From Aquariibacter albus (lineage in GTDB: Bacteria; Pseudomonadota; Gammaproteobacteria; Burkholderiales; Burkholderiaceae_C), in the NCBI RefSeq assembly GCF_014145335.1, contig NZ_JACIVI010000001.1, positions 992,001-1,056,000 on the forward strand: DNA of 64,000 nucleotides, written 5' to 3'. Positions 28,996-38,874 of the stretch are shown piece by piece. The stretch's first letter is position 1, and every line of letters begins with the position of its first letter. The position numbers and the translations under genes were made by a program. The notes beneath the pieces are model-generated. The model ran no database searches, had not been told where the DNA came from, and worked only from the letters and a program-made list of their open reading frames with translations.

Positions 28996-29915
28996 GCGAA
29001 GGCGGGACGGCGCCGCGGCGCCGCACCGTGCTGTTCGCCGACCTGCGGGGCAGCACCGGGCTGTTCGAGCGGCTGGGCAATGTGTCGGCCGCCGCCCAGG
29101 TGGCCGAGCGGGTGGCGGCGATGGTCGCGCTGGCCCGGGCCCATCACGGCCACCCGGTCAAGACCCTCGGCGACGGCCTGATGGCCGTCTTCGTCGAGCC
29201 GGGCCATGCCGTGCAGGCCGCCGAGGCCATGCAGCAGCAGGCCCAGTCCTCGGGCGGGCGCCGGCTGGCGCTGCGGGTGGGTCTGGCCCACGGCGAGCTG
29301 GTCGCGGTGGGCGAGGACTGGCTCGGCGACGACCTGAACGTTGCCGCCCGGCTGCTGGACCGCGCCGGGGATGACGAGATCCTGGCAACCGCCGAGCTGG
29401 TCGCCGCGCTGGACGGCGACGAGCGCGCGCGCTTCCATCGCCTCGGGGCGCTGCGCCTGCGGGGCCGCCAGGCGGTGGTCCAGGCCTATCGGCTGCCGGC
29501 CGGCCGGCAGCGTGGGGCGTCGGCGCAGACCGTGGTCTTCGAGGCGTCGCGGATGGTCGGCGGCCTGCCGCAGGCTCAGGTCTTGAGCCTGCGCGGGGAA
29601 GGTCTGGACCTCCGGCTCGGCCCGACGGAGCTGCCTGCCACGCTGGGTCGGCGCAGCGATGCGACGGTGCCGTTCACCCAGCCGCGGGTCTCGCGCAGCC
29701 ATGCCCTGATCGAATGGCGCGAGGGCAGCTTCGAGCTGGTCGACCTCAGCGCGAACGGCAGCTACCTGCGCCTGGGCACGCCGGCCGGCGAGCTGGTGGT
29801 GCTGCGCCGCGAGCGCCAGCGCCTGCAGGGCCACGGCTGGATCAGCCTGGGCGGCCCGCCGGGCAGCGAAGGCAGCGCCACGCTGCGCTTCGCCGTGGAA
29901 GACCCCGGGCGCTGA
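28992..29915 (+). CDS. Class III nucleotide cyclase fused to an FHA domain
   Basis: 307 aa. N-terminal class III cyclase domain: metal Asp17 in FADLRGST, Lys57 and Asp61 in KTLGDG, and Asn116/Arg120 in LNVAAR, so the catalytic set looks complete. A C-terminal FHA domain (about 215-300: [31 protein letters not shown]) should bind phosphothreonine. No membrane segment. The GTG start at 28992 overlaps the rpoD stop (GTGA) and no other start lies before the conserved [10 protein letters not shown], so translation is probably coupled to rpoD. Product could be cAMP or cGMP. A link between signalling and sigma supply is inference. Confidence 0.87.
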
Positions 29916-29931
29916 GGCTGCGGGCGCCTCC

Positions 29932-30675
29932 TCAGCGCGGGACCGATGGGGGGCTGCCGAGCAGCCAGTGGCTCAGGGCCGGCAGGTCGACGCCCTGCCA
30001 GCAGGCCGGCTGTCCGGGATCGGCCTGCGCGGCCGGACGCAGCCAGGCCGCGCGCAGGCCGGCCCCCCGCGCGCCAAGCACGTCGGCCCGCAGGTCGTCA
30101 CCGATGTGCAGCACGGCGGCCGGCGCCTGGCCGAGACGCTGGCAGGCCTGGTGGAAGATGCGGGGATCCGGCTTGGCCACCCCCGCCTCGCGGGCCGACA
30201 GGCTGCCCCGGAACCAGCGCCCGACGCCCGTCTTCGCGAGATCGGCATTGCCATTGCTGAGGGCATAGAGCGGCCAGCGGGCCGCCAGGCGGTCGAGGGC
30301 CTCGGCGACCCCGGGATACAGATCGACGCGCTGGCGCGCCGCGAGAAAGACCTCGAAGGCTTCCCCGGCCCGGCCGGGGTCGTCCCCCGCGCTGCGCAGG
30401 GCCTGTTCCAGCGTCAGCCGCCGCAGCGCGCTGAGGTCGTGCGCCAGTGCAGGGTGGGCCCGGCCGACCTGCTCGCGAAGCACGAGCATCCGTGCGGGCG
30501 GCCAGGCCGACGCCGTGGCGGGCGCCTCGCGGGCCAGCCAGTCAGCCAGGGCCTGCTCGGCCCGGGCCAAGGTCGGGCCGATCGGCCACAGGGTGTCGTC
30601 GAGGTCGAGGGTCAAGGCCCCGAGCCGTGCCGGATCGACCGGCGGCAAAGTGGGCAGGAGGGCATCGGCGCGCAT
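29932..30675 (-). CDS. HAD-superfamily hydrolase
   Basis: 247 aa phosphatase-like enzyme. HAD motif I DLDDTLW (near residue 25; nucleophile is the first Asp), motif II LSNGN, motif III Lys in GVAKPDP and motif IV IGDDLRAD are all present. A helical cap of about 90 residues lies between motifs I and II, as in YjjG/haloacid dehalogenase-like C1-cap enzymes. Substrate not predictable; nucleotide or sugar phosphate is typical. The ATG at 30675 is best: the upstream in-frame ATG at 30759 overlaps the promoter area of divergent hemH. Convergent with the cyclase-FHA gene. Confidence 0.87.
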   Translation of the reverse strand: MRADALLPTLPPVDPARLGALTLDLDDTLWPIGPTLARAEQALADWLAREAPATASAWPPARMLVLREQVGRAHPALAHDLSALRRLTLEQALRSAGDDPGRAGEAFEVFLAARQRVDLYPGVAEALDRLAARWPLYALSNGNADLAKTGVGRWFRGSLSAREAGVAKPDPRIFHQACQRLGQAPAAVLHIGDDLRADVLGARGAGLRAAWLRPAAQADPGQPACWQGVDLPALSHWLLGSPPSVPR

Positions 30676-30787
30676 CGCCGAAGTGTGCCGCCCCCGTCCG
30701 GCGGCCCGGTGCTGCGGGCGATTCCGAGCGCAGGGCAAGGCCGGCTCGGGCGGCGACAATCCGGCTCCGAATGCCCTTCCCGACCCG

Positions 30788-31882
30788 ATGAAGCACCAGG
30801 CCGAACCTTCCTACCGTCACGATCAGGCCGAGCACACCGCCGTCCTCTGGGTGAACCTGGGCACGCCGGACGCCGCCACGGCGCCGGCCCTGCGCCGCTA
30901 CCTGGCCGAGTTCCTGAGCGACCCGCGCGTGGTCGAGATTCCGCGCCTGGTCTGGCTGCCCATCCTGCACGGCATCATCCTGCGGCTGCGGCCGGCCAAG
31001 TCGGCGGCCAAGTACGCGACGGTCTGGACCGAGCAGGGTTCGCCGCTGGCAGTCTGGACCCGCGCCCAGGCGCATCGCCTGGCCGAGGCCTTCGCGCAGG
31101 CTGGCCGCGGCGCGCTGCGGGTGCTGCCGGCGATGCGCTACGGCCAGCCGTCGGTGGCGCGCCAGCTCGACGCGCTCAAGGCCGAGGGGGCGACCCGCGT
31201 GCTGATCCTGCCGGCCTACCCCCAGTACTCGGCCACCACCACCGCCAGCGTCTTCGACGCGGTCTATGCGTGGGCGGGTCGCCAGCGACGCCTGCCCGAG
31301 CTGCGCTTCGTCAACCAGTACCACGACGACCCTGCCTACATCGAGGCCCTGGCCCGCCGCCTGGAGGCCCACTGGGCCGAGCACGGCCGGCCCGATCGCC
31401 TGGTGCTGAGCTTCCATGGCGTGCCCGAGCGCACGCTGACGCTCGGCGACCCCTACCACTGCCAGTGCCTGAAGACGGCGCGTCTGCTCGGCGAGCGCCT
31501 GGGCCTGCCGCCCGAGCAGTTGCTGACCACCTTCCAGAGCCGCTTCGGCAAGGCCAAGTGGCTAGAGCCCTACACCGAGCCGACCCTGGTCGCCCTGGGC
31601 CAGCAAGGCATCGGCCGGGTCGATGTGTTCTGCCCGGGCTTCGTCGCCGACTGCCTGGAGACCCTGGAGGAGATTGCCCAGGAAGCCCGCCACGCCTTCC
31701 TGGAGGCCGGCGGCAAGGTCTTCCACCACGTGCCCTGCCTGAATGCCGATCCGGCCTGGATCGAGGCCCTGGCCGGCATCGCCAGCCGCCACCTGCAGGG
31801 CTGGCCGGACGGTCCGGCGCCCGAGCCGGCCGAGCGCGCGGCCCGCTGCACCCGGGCCCTGGCCCGGGGCGCCAAGGCTTGA
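30788..31882 (+). CDS. hemH: Ferrochelatase
   Basis: 364 aa. Inserts Fe2+ into protoporphyrin IX, the final step of protohaem synthesis. The family motifs VLWVNLGTPDA, LPAYPQYSATTTASVFD, the active-site SFHGVPERT and FCPGFVADCLETLEEI (catalytic Glu) are intact; FQSRFGKAKWLEPY is also typical. Length is normal for the proteobacterial enzyme. A GACAAT -10-like hexamer lies 26 nt before the ATG. It is followed 13 nt later by hslR on the same strand, the usual order ahead of grpE-dnaK in this group. Confidence 0.97.
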   Translation: MKHQAEPSYRHDQAEHTAVLWVNLGTPDAATAPALRRYLAEFLSDPRVVEIPRLVWLPILHGIILRLRPAKSAAKYATVWTEQGSPLAVWTRAQAHRLAEAFAQAGRGALRVLPAMRYGQPSVARQLDALKAEGATRVLILPAYPQYSATTTASVFDAVYAWAGRQRRLPELRFVNQYHDDPAYIEALARRLEAHWAEHGRPDRLVLSFHGVPERTLTLGDPYHCQCLKTARLLGERLGLPPEQLLTTFQSRFGKAKWLEPYTEPTLVALGQQGIGRVDVFCPGFVADCLETLEEIAQEARHAFLEAGGKVFHHVPCLNADPAWIEALAGIASRHLQGWPDGPAPEPAERAARCTRALARGAKA

Positions 31883-31895
31883 GGCGGTCCGTCCG

Positions 31896-32321
31896 ATGAG
31901 CCGCCCGCCCCCGCCGCCGACCGCCCTGCCCGGCGAACGGCTGGATCGATGGCTCTGGGCTGCGCGCTTCTACAAGACCCGCGCCCTCGCGGCCGAGGCG
32001 GTCGAGCGCCATCAGGTCAAGGTCAACGGCCAGCCGGCCAAGGTGGCGCGGCAGCTGCATCTCGGCGATGTGCTGGACCTGAGCCCGGGCGGCATGCCGC
32101 GCACGGTGCGCGTGCGCGGCCTCAGCGCGGTGCGCGGCCCGGCCCCGGTCGCCCAGCAGCTCTACGAGGAAACGCCCGAAAGCGTGGCGCGGCGGGCCGA
32201 GCTGGCCGAGCAGCGCCGCATGGGCATCGAACCTGCATCCAGCCTGGACCAGGGGCGCCCCACCAAGCGCGACCGGCGCCAGCTGGTCGAATGGCAGCGC
32301 TGGAGCGTGAGCCTGGACTGA
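31896..32321 (+). CDS. hslR: Heat-shock protein 15 (S4-domain RNA-binding)
   Basis: 141 aa. Binds the 50S subunit carrying a stalled nascent chain and helps its recycling. The S4 domain is at residues about 15-80 (RLDRWLWAARFYKTRALAAEAV, VKVNGQPAK) and a basic C-terminus follows, ending RPTKRDRRQLVEW. It lies 13 nt after hemH, so is likely co-transcribed, and just ahead of the sigma-32 promoter for grpE. Length and motif order match Hsp15. Confidence 0.92.
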   Translation: MSRPPPPPTALPGERLDRWLWAARFYKTRALAAEAVERHQVKVNGQPAKVARQLHLGDVLDLSPGGMPRTVRVRGLSAVRGPAPVAQQLYEETPESVARRAELAEQRRMGIEPASSLDQGRPTKRDRRQLVEWQRWSVSLD

Positions 32322-32382
32322 GCGGCCCCCCCCCGCCCCGGCAAGACCCGCCGGCCGACGCGGATTTTTTTCGTCCCCAGCC

Positions 32383-32410
32383 CTTGAAGCCCGGCGAGGG
32401 GCCCCCATCT
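32383..32410 (+). promoter_or_regulatory. Sigma-32 (heat-shock) promoter for grpE
   Basis: CTTGAA at 32383-32388, 14-nt spacer, CCCCATCT at 32403-32410. Both boxes match the sigma-32 consensus (CTTGAA and CCCCATnT) with a usual spacing. The predicted start lies about 60 nt before the grpE ATG. Confidence 0.8.
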
Positions 32411-32480
32411 GCCGGCCATCGCGGGATCGACGCCGATCCCATCTCCTGTCCCGCCGACCGGCACCCCGCCCTTCCGCCCG

Positions 32481-33026
32481 ATGTCCGACGCCACCCGTTC
32501 CGAACCGTCCTTTGACGCCGCCCCCCTGCCCCAGGCCGGCACCGCCGAGCCGACGACCGCCGTGCCGGCCGATGTCGCCGCCGAACTGGCCGAGCTGAAG
32601 CAACGCCACGCCGAGGTTTCGGATGCCTTCCTGCGCGCCAAGGCCGAGGTCGAGAACACCCGCCGCCGCGCTGAGGAGGAAGTCTCCAAGGCCCGCAAGT
32701 TCGCGGTGGAGTCCTTTGCCGAGAGCATGCTGCCGGTCAAGGACAGCCTCGAAGCCGCGCTGGCCATCGAGAACGCCACGCCGGAGCAGCTGCGCGAAGG
32801 CAGCCATGCCACCCTGCGCCAGCTGGCCCAGGCCCTGGAGCGCCACAAGGTGGTCGAGCTTGCCCCGGCCGCCGGCAGCAAGTTCGATCCGCACCAGCAC
32901 CAGGCCATCAGCGTCGTGCCCTCGGAGCACGAGGCCAACGCCGTGGTCGCCGTGCTGCAGAAGGGCTATCTGATCGTCGACCGCGTGCTGCGGCCGGCGC
33001 TGGTCACGGTCTCGGCCCCGAAGTGA
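32481..33026 (+). CDS. grpE: Nucleotide exchange factor GrpE
   Basis: 181 aa. Releases ADP from DnaK to reset the chaperone cycle. After a Pro/Ala-rich N-terminal segment comes a long coiled-coil helix (about 33-85: ELAELKQRHAEVSDAFLRAKAEVENTRRR) and the C-terminal beta domain with FDPHQHQAISVVPSEHEANAVVAVLQKGY. All features are normal. It starts about 70 nt after a sigma-32-type promoter and is followed 104 nt later by dnaK, which has a promoter of its own. Confidence 0.96.
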   Translation: MSDATRSEPSFDAAPLPQAGTAEPTTAVPADVAAELAELKQRHAEVSDAFLRAKAEVENTRRRAEEEVSKARKFAVESFAESMLPVKDSLEAALAIENATPEQLREGSHATLRQLAQALERHKVVELAPAAGSKFDPHQHQAISVVPSEHEANAVVAVLQKGYLIVDRVLRPALVTVSAPK

Positions 33027-33062
33027 TGCCCCGCGGGCCGGCCCAGGCCGCGCCCGCCGCCC

Positions 33063-33091
33063 CTTGAATTCCGCCGCGCGCCCCCCCAACT
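33063..33091 (+). promoter_or_regulatory. Sigma-32-type promoter for dnaK
   Basis: CTTGAA at 33063-33068, 15-nt spacer, CCCCAACT at 33084-33091. The -10 deviates by one base from the grpE promoter. It sits in the 104-nt gap ahead of the dnaK ATG at 33131. Confidence 0.65.
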
Positions 33092-33130
33092 GCACGGCAA
33101 ACCTCTTACACCTCTCCCCGGAGCAATCCC

Positions 33131-35083
<1,953 letters not shown>

Positions 35084-35155
35084 TCGTGACACGGGCCGCC
35101 CTGCGCCCCGACGCGCCGCCCGCAGCCCGGGCGGCCTCCCACTGACCCCGCGTCC

Positions 35156-35180
35156 GGCCCTCGTGCATCCCACGAGGGCC
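35156..35180 (+). terminator. Hairpin between dnaK and dnaJ
   Basis: GGCCCTCGTG and CACGAGGGCC form a perfect 10-bp stem with a CATCC loop; TTGCGCCTTT follows. Probably a partial terminator lowering dnaJ relative to dnaK, or an mRNA stabiliser, since no separate dnaJ promoter is evident. Confidence 0.6.
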
Positions 35181-35204
35181 TTGCGCCTTTCCAGCTGACT
35201 CCCG

Positions 35205-36335
35205 ATGGCCAAGCGCGACTACTACGACATCCTCGGCGTGCCGAAGAGCGCGAGCGACGACGACATCAAGAAGGCCTACCGCAAGCTGGCCATGAAGTAC
35301 CACCCCGACCGCAACCAGGGCGAGGGGGCCAAGGAAGCCGAGGAGAAATTCAAGGAGGCCAAGGAGGCCTACGAGATGCTCTCCGACCCGCAGAAGCGGG
35401 GGGCCTATGACCAGTTCGGCCATGCCGGGGTCGACCCGAACATGGGCGGCCGCGGCGCCGGGGGCGAGGGCATGGGCGGCTTCGCCGAAGCCTTCGGCGA
35501 CATCTTCGGGGACATCTTCGGCCAGGGCGGCGGCCGCCGTGGCCAGCAGGTCTACCGCGGCAGCGACCTCTCCTACTCGATGGAGATCACGCTGGAGGAA
35601 GCCGCCTTCGGCAAGGAAACGCAGATCCGCATCCCGAGCTGGGAGGAATGCGGCAGCTGCAAGGGCAGTGGTGCCAAGGCCGGCACCAGCGCCAAGGCCT
35701 GCACGCCCTGCAACGGCACCGGCACCGTCCACCTGCGCCAGGGCTTCTTCAGCATCCAGCAGACCTGCCCGCACTGCCGCGGCAGCGGCAAGATCATTCC
35801 GGAGCCCTGCCCCGCCTGCAACGGCGCGGGTCAGATCAAGAAGCAGAAGACGCTGGAAGTGCGCATCCCGGCCGGCATCGCTGAAGGCATGCGGATCCGC
35901 TCGGCCGGCAACGGCGAGCCCGGCAGCAATGGCGGCCCCCCGGGCGACCTCTACATCGAGATCCGCATCAAGGCCCATGAGGTCTTCGAGCGTGACGGCG
36001 ACGACCTGCACTGCACCGTGCCGGTCAGCGTGAGCACGGCCGCGCTCGGCGGGGCGATCGAGGTGCCGACCCTGGCGGGCAAGGCCGAGATCGAGCTGCC
36101 CGAGGGCACCCAGCATGGCAAGACCTTCCGCCTGCGCGGCAAGGGCGTGAAGGGCGTGCGGGCCAGCACGCCGGGCGACCTCTACTGCCATGTGGCGGTG
36201 GAGATCCCGGTCAAGCTCAACGACACCCAGCGCAAGCTCTTCCGCGAGCTTGACGAGGCCCTGCAGCAGGGCGGCGACAAGCACTCGCCGAACGCCAAGA
36301 GCTGGACAGACCGGGTCAAGGACCTGTTCAAGTAA
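35205..36335 (+). CDS. dnaJ: Chaperone DnaJ (Hsp40)
   Basis: 376 aa co-chaperone that delivers substrates to DnaK and stimulates its ATPase. J-domain at 1-70 with the HPD triad in YHPDRN; Gly/Phe-rich segment about 75-120; four zinc repeats [24 protein letters not shown] and CPACNGAG; then two beta-sandwich C-terminal domains and dimerisation end. All cysteines are present. Preceded by a hairpin in the dnaK-dnaJ gap and followed by a terminator-like hairpin. Confidence 0.97.
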   Translation: MAKRDYYDILGVPKSASDDDIKKAYRKLAMKYHPDRNQGEGAKEAEEKFKEAKEAYEMLSDPQKRGAYDQFGHAGVDPNMGGRGAGGEGMGGFAEAFGDIFGDIFGQGGGRRGQQVYRGSDLSYSMEITLEEAAFGKETQIRIPSWEECGSCKGSGAKAGTSAKACTPCNGTGTVHLRQGFFSIQQTCPHCRGSGKIIPEPCPACNGAGQIKKQKTLEVRIPAGIAEGMRIRSAGNGEPGSNGGPPGDLYIEIRIKAHEVFERDGDDLHCTVPVSVSTAALGGAIEVPTLAGKAEIELPEGTQHGKTFRLRGKGVKGVRASTPGDLYCHVAVEIPVKLNDTQRKLFRELDEALQQGGDKHSPNAKSWTDRVKDLFK

Positions 36336-36350
36336 GGCCCGGGCGCGGGG

Positions 36351-36377
36351 CCTGAAGCCGGCGGGGCTGGCTTCAGG
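36351..36377 (+). terminator. Hairpin after dnaJ
   Basis: CCTGAAGCC (36351-36359) pairs with GGCTTCAGG (36369-36377), 9 bp, loop of nine, 16 nt past the dnaJ stop. No long T-run. Confidence 0.55.
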
Positions 36378-36401
36378 CGGGCTTCATCGGCTCCGCCGAC
36401 C

Positions 36402-38156
36402 ATGGCGGCCATGTCCGATGTCCTGCCCCCGCAGCCCGGCGCGAGCGCCGTCGAAGCCCGCCCCGCTGTCTCCTCCCCGGCCCCTGCACTCAGGGTGGGC
36501 CGCCCCTGGGACCCGGGCCCGCTGCTGCTGATCGCGGCCCTTTGGATCGCGGGGCCGGCCAACTGGCCTCTGTGGCGCAGCTGGCTGCAGCTGCCGGAGG
36601 CCCAGGGCCTGCGGGGCTTCGGCCAGGGCCTGATGCTGTTCGCGCTGCTCGCCGCGCTGACGGCGCTGCCGCTGCTGCTGCTGAGTGCCCGGCGCCTGCT
36701 GCGGCCGGCCCTGGCGCTGATCCTCGTCGTCTGCGCCGTGCTGGCGCACTACCAGGGCGCCTACGGGGTCGTGATCGACGTCGACATGGCCCGCAACGTG
36801 ATGCAGACCGACTGGCGCGAAACCCGCGACCTGCTCGGCCTGGGCCTGGGGCTGCACCTGCTGCTGCTGGCCGGCCTGCCGCTGCTGCTGTTGCGGCGCT
36901 GGCCGGGCGGTCCGGCCCGCGGCCCCCTGGCCCGGCTGCCGCGCCTGCGTCTGCTGGCCGGCCTGCTGCTGGTGTTGGCCGCCCTGCTGGCGGCGAACTT
37001 CGGCGGCTACGCCGCCATCCTGCGCAACCACAAGGCCCTGCGCTACCAGGCCAGCCCGCTGAATGCCGCCTGGGCCTTCGGCCTGCTGGCCGCGCGCAGC
37101 CAGGCCCAGCCCAAGGGCCCGCCCGAGCCGATCGCCCTGGATGTGCACTCGGTGCTGCCGGAGCGGCCGGCGCGGCCGCCGCTGCTGCTGCTGGTGCTGG
37201 GCGAAACCGCGCGGGCCGACCATTTCGCGCTGAACGGCTACCCGCGGCCGACCAACCCCGAGCTGTCGAGCCGTCCGGTGCTGAGCTTCCAGGCGGTCGA
37301 GTCCTGCGGCACCAGCACCGCGGCCTCGCTGCCGTGCATGTTCTCGCCCTGGGGCCGCAAGGGCCACGAGGCACGGTTGGACAGTGGTCGCGGCGAAAGC
37401 GAGAACCTGCTCGATGCCCTGCAGCGTGCCGGACTGGCCGTGCTGTGGGTCGACAACCAATCCGGCTGCAAGGGCCTGTGCGAACGCATCCCCCAGGCCC
37501 GGGCCGAGCTGCCCGCCTCGGGCGCCGGCCCGCTGCCGGCCGGGCTCTGCGCCGAAGGCAGGGGCTGTCTGGACGAGGCCCTGCTGCACGGCCTGGACGA
37601 ACGCATCGCCGCCCTCGACCCGGCACGTCGCGCCCGCGGCATCGTCCTCGTGCTGCACATGATGGGCAACCACGGCCCGCGCTACCACGCACGCTCGCCC
37701 GATGCCCTCAAGCGCTTTCAGCCGGAATGCCGCAGCGAGATGCTGGCCGACTGTCCGCGCGAGCAGGTGGTCAACGCCTACGACAACGCGCTGCTCGAAA
37801 CCGACCGTGTGCTGGCCCGCGCCACCGACTGGCTGGAAAGCCACTCGGCCACCCACGCGACCAGCATGCTCTACCTGTCCGACCACGGCGAGTCGCTGGG
37901 CGAGAACGGGCTCTACCTGCACGGCCTGCCCCGCGCCATCGCCCCGGCCAGCCAGACCCATGTGCCGATGATCCTGTGGCTCGACGCGGCCCGCCGCGAA
38001 GCGCTCGGACCGCAGGGCTGCCTGGGCCGGCAGCGCGATCGTGCGCTGAGCCACGACCTGCTCTTCCACACCGTCTATGGCCTGACCGGCCTGCGTTCCA
38101 GGGAGTACCGGCCCGAGCTGGACCTGATGCAGGCCTGCGCAAGCCTGGGGCGCTGA
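36402..38156 (+). CDS. eptA: Phosphoethanolamine-lipid A transferase (EptA-like)
   Basis: 584 aa inner-membrane enzyme of the YhjW/YjdB/YijP family; adds phosphoethanolamine to lipid A, giving cationic-peptide resistance. Five N-terminal membrane helices lie between residues about 40 and 215; the periplasmic sulfatase-like domain has GETARADHF (metal), the nucleophile motif SCGTSTAASLPCMFS (Thr near 304-306), HMMGNHGPRY and SDHGESLGENG. Disulfide-forming cysteines of the family are present. Start may be 36402 or the second Met at 36411. Coupled one base ahead of a PAP2 phosphatase. No PmrAB-type regulator is adjacent. Confidence 0.92.
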   Translation: MAAMSDVLPPQPGASAVEARPAVSSPAPALRVGRPWDPGPLLLIAALWIAGPANWPLWRSWLQLPEAQGLRGFGQGLMLFALLAALTALPLLLLSARRLLRPALALILVVCAVLAHYQGAYGVVIDVDMARNVMQTDWRETRDLLGLGLGLHLLLLAGLPLLLLRRWPGGPARGPLARLPRLRLLAGLLLVLAALLAANFGGYAAILRNHKALRYQASPLNAAWAFGLLAARSQAQPKGPPEPIALDVHSVLPERPARPPLLLLVLGETARADHFALNGYPRPTNPELSSRPVLSFQAVESCGTSTAASLPCMFSPWGRKGHEARLDSGRGESENLLDALQRAGLAVLWVDNQSGCKGLCERIPQARAELPASGAGPLPAGLCAEGRGCLDEALLHGLDERIAALDPARRARGIVLVLHMMGNHGPRYHARSPDALKRFQPECRSEMLADCPREQVVNAYDNALLETDRVLARATDWLESHSATHATSMLYLSDHGESLGENGLYLHGLPRAIAPASQTHVPMILWLDAARREALGPQGCLGRQRDRALSHDLLFHTVYGLTGLRSREYRPELDLMQACASLGR

Positions 38157-38157
38157 G

Positions 38158-38874
38158 ATGAGGGACGGTTCTTCTCGACTGAGCACGCCCCTCGTGCTGC
38201 TGCTGCTGGCGCTGCTGATCCTGGCCTGGGATTTCAGCGGCCTCGACCGCCTGAGCCTGGGCTGGGTCGGCGGCCCCGCGGGCTTTGCCGGCCGCAACCA
38301 TCCGCTGCTGGCCCAGGGTCTGCACGACGGCGGCCGCCTGGTCTCGGCCCTGGCCCTGCTGCTGAGCGCCTGGGCCTGCCTGGCCCCCGAGTTCGGCCGC
38401 GGCGGCGCCAGCTCGCTGAGCCGGGCGGAACGCGCCGTCTGGCTCAGCGGCCTGCTGCTGGCCCTGCTGCTGGTGCCGATGCTCAAGCAGTTCAGCACCA
38501 CGAGCTGCCCCTGGTCGCTGGTCGAGTTCGGAGGCCGCGCCCACTGGGTGTCGCACTGGGATTGGGCGCAGCAGGACGGTGGCCCCGGCCACTGCTTCCC
38601 CTCGGGCCATGCCGCCGGCGCCTTTGCCCACCTGGCCACGGTCTGGGCCTGGCAGCGCCGTCAGCCGGCGCGTGCCCGACGCCTGCTGGCGGCGGTGCTG
38701 ACCGCCGGCCTGCTCTTCGGCCTGGCGCAATGGCTGCGCGGTGCCCACGCGCCCAGCCACAGCCTGTGGAGCGCCTGGCTCTGCGCGGCCCTGAGCTGGG
38801 GCTGGCAGGCAGCCTGGCTTGGCCGGCGCGCGATGCGGCCGGTGACCGGCCCGCTTCAGAACAGCTCGACCTGA
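38158..38874 (+). CDS. PAP2-family membrane phosphatase
   Basis: 238 aa, about six membrane helices. PAP2 motifs: KQFSTTSCPWSL, CFPSGHAAG and RGAHAPSHSLWSAW, the latter resembling the LpxT/LpxE-type third motif. Such enzymes move or remove phosphates on lipid carriers or lipid A. It starts one base after the eptA stop, so the two make a lipid A head-group modification pair; the exact donor and acceptor are inferred. Its last 19 bases overlap the end of the convergent radical SAM gene. Confidence 0.88.
   Translation: MRDGSSRLSTPLVLLLLALLILAWDFSGLDRLSLGWVGGPAGFAGRNHPLLAQGLHDGGRLVSALALLLSAWACLAPEFGRGGASSLSRAERAVWLSGLLLALLLVPMLKQFSTTSCPWSLVEFGGRAHWVSHWDWAQQDGGPGHCFPSGHAAGAFAHLATVWAWQRRQPARARRLLAAVLTAGLLFGLAQWLRGAHAPSHSLWSAWLCAALSWGWQAAWLGRRAMRPVTGPLQNSST

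Noticed and set aside
32322..33130. HrcA/CIRCE control of grpE and dnaK
   Set aside because: No TTAGCACTC-N9-GAGTGCTAA element; sigma-32-type boxes are present instead.
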